From contig CAMFSN010000010.1 in NCBI GenBank assembly GCA_945983015.1, positions 1-25,798 of the forward strand: a DNA stretch of 25,798 nt, given 5' to 3'. Under the pieces are notes generated by a model. The model saw nothing but the letters and a program-made list of their open reading frames with translations. It searched no databases and had not been told where the DNA came from. Of the stretch, positions 23,331-25,798 are shown one piece after another. The stretch comes from an uncultured Bacteroidales bacterium (GTDB lineage: Bacteria; Bacteroidota; Bacteroidia; Bacteroidales; UBA932). The position numbers and the translations under genes are program-made. Position 1 is the stretch's first letter; each line of letters opens with the position of its first letter.

Positions 23331-24948
23331 TCACCCTATCCGCAGCATCAGATACTGCCAGACGGTGGGTGATGCAGATAATGGTTTTCTTACCATAATA
23401 CCTATCCTGAAGCCGCTCCAGCACAGTCAGTTCGGTAGCGGGATCAAGGGCGGAAGTGGCCTCATCCAGGATAAGGATACCGCCTTCCTTCAAAAGAGCA
23501 CGGGCTATGGAGATGCGTTGGGATTGGCCTTCAGAAAGACCGCGGCCTATCTCGCTACAAGGGGTATCCAGCCCCAAAGGCAGGTCGAAGATGAAATCCG
23601 CCGCAGCCGTGTGCAACACTTCGCTGAGCTCCTGCTCACTCGCGCCCGGACGGGCCAGCAGCAGGTTTTCCCGCACCGTACCGCTGAAAAGAGTATTACC
23701 CTGAGGCACATACATAATGTTCGCACGGGTGTTCGGGCCGACCTCCACGCTCTGGCTGCCGTTTGAGAGAAGAATCGAGCCCTCCTGCGGACGCAAAAGG
23801 CCGAGGATGAGGTTGGCCAATGTACTTTTTCCCCTTCCGGTAGGACCGCATACTGCACTTAACTCGCCGGCAGCAAACTCGCAGCTGAAATGCTGGAAGA
23901 TATCCCTCTGCCCGTCATAAGAGAAGGTCAAATCCTTGATACTCAAGCTCAAAAGTCCATCCAAGACTACAGGCTCCCCTGACTTATCATCGAGCATTTC
24001 TTCTATGTCCAGCAGCCTCTCTTCAGAAGAAAGGGCTCGGATGAAAGCCGGCACATAGGAAGAGAAGGAAGCGACGGGGCGTTGAACTTGGCCTACAAGC
24101 TGCAGGAAAGCGACCATAAGACCGTAGGAGACAGCGCCGCTCTGAAGACCCAGGACTCCCCATATAAAGGCAGTCAGATAACCGGCACTGAAGCCAGCCT
24201 GCATAAAGAAGCGGGACAGCACGGAGTAATTCAGGCGACGGGAAGTCTTGGTAAGTTCTTCGCCTTGAAGAGCATCCAGTTTGTCCTCCACCAATTGCTC
24301 GGCCGACAGGCTCTTCACCAGAACCCTCCCCTGAAGATGCTCCTGAATATGTCCCTGTATCTGTCCGTCCAAGCCTCTCAATTCCGTAGAAAGGGAACGC
24401 ATCTTCCTGAAATACAGCCTGGAAGAAATTACCGCCACCGGCATTATCCAGATAAGTATAAGAGCCAGCGAAGAGGAGAAAGAAAAAAGCATCACGCAGG
24501 CGGCGATGAGTTGAACCAGAGTCACCAGACAAGAAGGAAAAGTGACACAGAGGAATTCGCTTACCACCCTGATATCCTCCTCCAGACGGTTGACCACGTC
24601 GGCACTGTGGTATTTATCCCTGCCCTTCCATTCACTTTTCAAGGCCTTGTCGAAGGCTCGGGACCGAATGTCCAGCTTAGCCTTGACTGTGATGTAGCCT
24701 TCAACCCTGCGGGAGGCCACTATCAGAATCACCTGGGCTAACATAATCAGAATCAATATGATAATGTTAGTCCTAAGAGAAAGGTCAAGAGCTCCGGTGG
24801 CTATATCCACCACTCTCTTGCTATACCACACAAAGACTAATCCGCATGCTACCTGCAGACAAAACAAGAAGGCGCTGCCCAGCACTTGGGGCAACACCGG
24901 TACTAGCAGGGACCAGAGTCCTTTCAGGCAAGGCCGGAAATCTTTCAT
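23320..24948 (-). CDS. ABC exporter with fused membrane and ATPase domains
   Basis: 542-residue half-transporter. The N-terminal ~310 residues hold about six transmembrane helices (near 20-42, 62-79, 133-155, 160-178, 250-268 and 275-292). The ATPase domain has Walker A GPTGRGKST at 368-376, Q-loop in YVPQGN near 416, signature LSEGQ at 471-475 (usual LSGGQ), Walker B ILILDE at 491-496 and the H-loop His528 in ITHRL. There is no N-terminal C39 peptidase domain, so any leader removal must be done by another protein. It follows the PqqD-like gene by one base. With that gene and the peptidase it looks like the export part of a peptide-maturation operon. A generic lipid or drug exporter is the alternative. 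Confidence 0.9.
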   Translation of the reverse strand: MKDFRPCLKGLWSLLVPVLPQVLGSAFLFCLQVACGLVFVWYSKRVVDIATGALDLSLRTNIIILILIMLAQVILIVASRRVEGYITVKAKLDIRSRAFDKALKSEWKGRDKYHSADVVNRLEEDIRVVSEFLCVTFPSCLVTLVQLIAACVMLFSFSSSLALILIWIMPVAVISSRLYFRKMRSLSTELRGLDGQIQGHIQEHLQGRVLVKSLSAEQLVEDKLDALQGEELTKTSRRLNYSVLSRFFMQAGFSAGYLTAFIWGVLGLQSGAVSYGLMVAFLQLVGQVQRPVASFSSYVPAFIRALSSEERLLDIEEMLDDKSGEPVVLDGLLSLSIKDLTFSYDGQRDIFQHFSCEFAAGELSAVCGPTGRGKSTLANLILGLLRPQEGSILLSNGSQSVEVGPNTRANIMYVPQGNTLFSGTVRENLLLARPGASEQELSEVLHTAAADFIFDLPLGLDTPCSEIGRGLSEGQSQRISIARALLKEGGILILDEATSALDPATELTVLERLQDRYYGKKTIICITHRLAVSDAADRVINL

Positions 24949-24949
24949 C

Positions 24950-25216
24950 TTATGACACTACTCCGCTTTCTATCCATTTGGCCAGAAGTGCCTCAGCATC
25001 TCTACGGGCTACTTCCTCCTCTACATCGTAATGTTCGAGAAGGAGTTTGCTCAGACTTTCAGCATCGAAGTCCTTTCCTTCGACTTCCTTCCAGAGATAG
25101 GCAGCCGTCTCGTTCAAAGACAGCATCTTATTAAAGTTTACAAGTTCCAGACCTTCAGGAACCACTACATAGGTCCCGCAGATCTCTCTAAGCCTGAATC
25201 CATTTTTAATTCTCAT
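24950..25216 (-). CDS. PqqD-like protein (possible RiPP recognition element)
   Basis: 88 residues resembling PqqD, the small winged-helix protein that binds the leader of a precursor peptide and presents it to a modifying enzyme. The usual pattern is visible: two beta strands (FRLREICGTYVVVPEG), an LNFNKMLSLNETAAYLW helix (the family's N-x-TxxxLW signature is SLNETAAYLWKEV), then ESLSKLLLEHYDVEEEVARRDAEALLAKW, an acidic helix pair. The start overlaps the peptidase stop (ATGA), and the ABC exporter follows after one base. Context with a peptidase and exporter supports a peptide-maturation role; no precursor gene is in the window. Confidence 0.82.
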   Translation of the reverse strand: MRIKNGFRLREICGTYVVVPEGLELVNFNKMLSLNETAAYLWKEVEGKDFDAESLSKLLLEHYDVEEEVARRDAEALLAKWIESGVVS

Positions 25217-25656
25217 AAACGTACGAATATTCTTTTGTATATCGCCAGATAAATTCTTTTTACTATGTAAGGAAGAGAGTTCCAGAAACGGATCTTCCGC
25301 TTGTAGGCAGGAGTGTTCACCTCCACTCGCTTTTCGCCTTTTTTCAAAACTGCCAATACTTTTCCCTTTACATCTGTCACAGAGCAGGACTCCGTACCCA
25401 GCAGGTTCCCATCCCCTTTCAGGGTGACCCGGGTTCCTTCTATCTTAAGTACTCTGTGCAGGACATAAGCTGAGGAAGGCAATTGGGCCAAAACTGCATC
25501 TCCCTCTTCAAAAGGGAGAGCCTTAATGCTGACACTATCCCTGTCGCCTACGATAAAAGGCAGCATACTGACCCCCTTGACCTTGAAATTCACGGTCTTT
25601 CCCTCCTTGAGGAGTTCACTTATATGGGCAAAAAGTATATCGTTAGGAACTATCAT
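25213..25656 (-). CDS. S24/S26-type peptidase or signal-peptidase-like protein
   Basis: 147 residues of the LexA/signal peptidase fold. The nucleophile motif is GVSMLPFI with Ser30 (S-M-x-P). A second motif, YVLHRVLKIEG with His67, stands where the catalytic Lys of bacterial signal peptidases would be, so a Ser-His pair as in the archaeal and ER type is possible; KGDGNLLGTE then matches the usual GDxN region. No N-terminal transmembrane helix is seen; a basic C-terminal stretch (KRKIRFWNSLPYIVKRIYLAIYKRI, given in two parts: KRKIRFWNSL and PYIVKRIYLAIYKRI) may lie on the membrane. It overlaps the stop of the upstream gene and the start of the PqqD-like gene as ATGA. It may cut the leader of the exported peptide; that is inference. 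Confidence 0.78.
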   Translation of the reverse strand: MIVPNDILFAHISELLKEGKTVNFKVKGVSMLPFIVGDRDSVSIKALPFEEGDAVLAQLPSSAYVLHRVLKIEGTRVTLKGDGNLLGTESCSVTDVKGKVLAVLKKGEKRVEVNTPAYKRKIRFWNSLPYIVKRIYLAIYKRIFVRL

Positions 25657-25798
25657 TTTACAGCCTCATAACATTCCTTTGCGGCCTCGGCATCAGGTCT
25701 GCATTCCAATTCGAAAACCCTGGTGGAAGAGATCAGCTTGGATATGGTATCATTGATGCCATCCGCCATAGCCCTGTCGAACTTAATTCCGGAGCAGG
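25653..25798 (-). CDS. C-terminal end of an unidentified protein, possibly HPr-kinase-like (partial)
   Basis: An open frame enters from the right edge and ends in TGA at 25653-25655, overlapping the peptidase ATG as ATGA. About 47 residues are visible, ending VFELECRPDAEAAKECYEAVK. A closing RL-x-C-x-PD-x-x-A-V pattern is common at the end of HPr-kinase/PEPCK-like proteins that sit beside PqqD-like and S24/S26 genes. The identity rests on this short tail and the context, so it is only a suggestion; the domain with any P-loop lies outside the window. Confidence 0.5.
   Translation of the reverse strand, partial: CSGIKFDRAMADGINDTISKLISSTRVFELECRPDAEAAKECYEAVK

Noticed and set aside
1..25798. 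tRNA, rRNA, CRISPR arrays, prophage or integrative elements
   Set aside because: No cloverleaf-like sequence, spaced direct repeats, integrase or transposase was seen, and gaps between genes are too short to hold them.

Overview
The window is a nearly gap-free stretch of a Bacteroidota chromosome, most likely Bacteroidales from a gut- or rumen-type metagenome. The evidence is Bacteroidota -7 promoter boxes (TAnnTTTG) in front of many genes, almost no Shine-Dalgarno sequences, several lipoproteins of Bacteroidota type (SPOR, tandem FKBP, FISUMP, ApbE), a gyrA-TPR gene pair, and DUF4293- and DUF3822-like proteins. The first 44 bases are not biological: they are an Illumina Nextera i7 adapter with its index, so the left edge is an assembly artefact that cuts leuS. 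I saw no rRNA, tRNA, CRISPR array, insertion sequence or phage gene. No gene-free stretch exceeds about 120 bases.

Layout from left to right. (1) Bases 45-1878, minus strand: an SPOR lipoprotein followed by leuS (partial). (2) 1947-2882, plus: a PhoH-like ATPase, divergent from the SPOR gene and ending stop-to-stop against a TPR protein. (3) 2883-8078, minus: fabF, gyrA and the TPR protein, with a promoter in front of gyrA. (4) 8194-10385, plus: a membrane-bound LytTR regulator, a DUF4293 membrane protein and a nucleoside phosphorylase, back to back with fabF. (5) 10403-13981, minus: a membrane-anchored protein, a short DUF3822-like protein, rsmD, mazG, then prfA from its own promoter. (6) 14072-18034, plus: an NrnA-like DHH phosphoesterase, a tandem FKBP lipoprotein, a MATE transporter and a cytidylate-kinase-like protein. 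(7) 18040-20158, minus: an acetate-kinase-family acyl kinase followed by a phosphotransbutyrylase-type acyltransferase, a substrate-level phosphorylation module. (8) 20212-21282, plus: a short ComEC-type channel protein. (9) 21272-22225, minus: a FISUMP lipoprotein. (10) 22308-23330, plus: a lipoprotein ApbE flavinyltransferase. (11) 23320-25798, minus: ABC exporter, PqqD-like protein, S24/S26-type peptidase and the C-terminal end of another protein, arranged as the tail of a peptide-maturation (RiPP-like) operon that continues beyond the right edge.

Most of the window is housekeeping: translation (leuS, prfA, rsmD), topology (gyrA), lipid synthesis (fabF) and nucleotide clean-up (mazG, NrnA-like). 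The parts most worth a second look are the RiPP-like operon at the right edge; the acyl kinase/Ptb pair, whose substrate pocket appears altered; the set of promoters lying only a few bases from the start codon, which suggests leaderless mRNAs; an isoleucine at the main quinolone-resistance position of GyrA; and the stripped-down ComEC.
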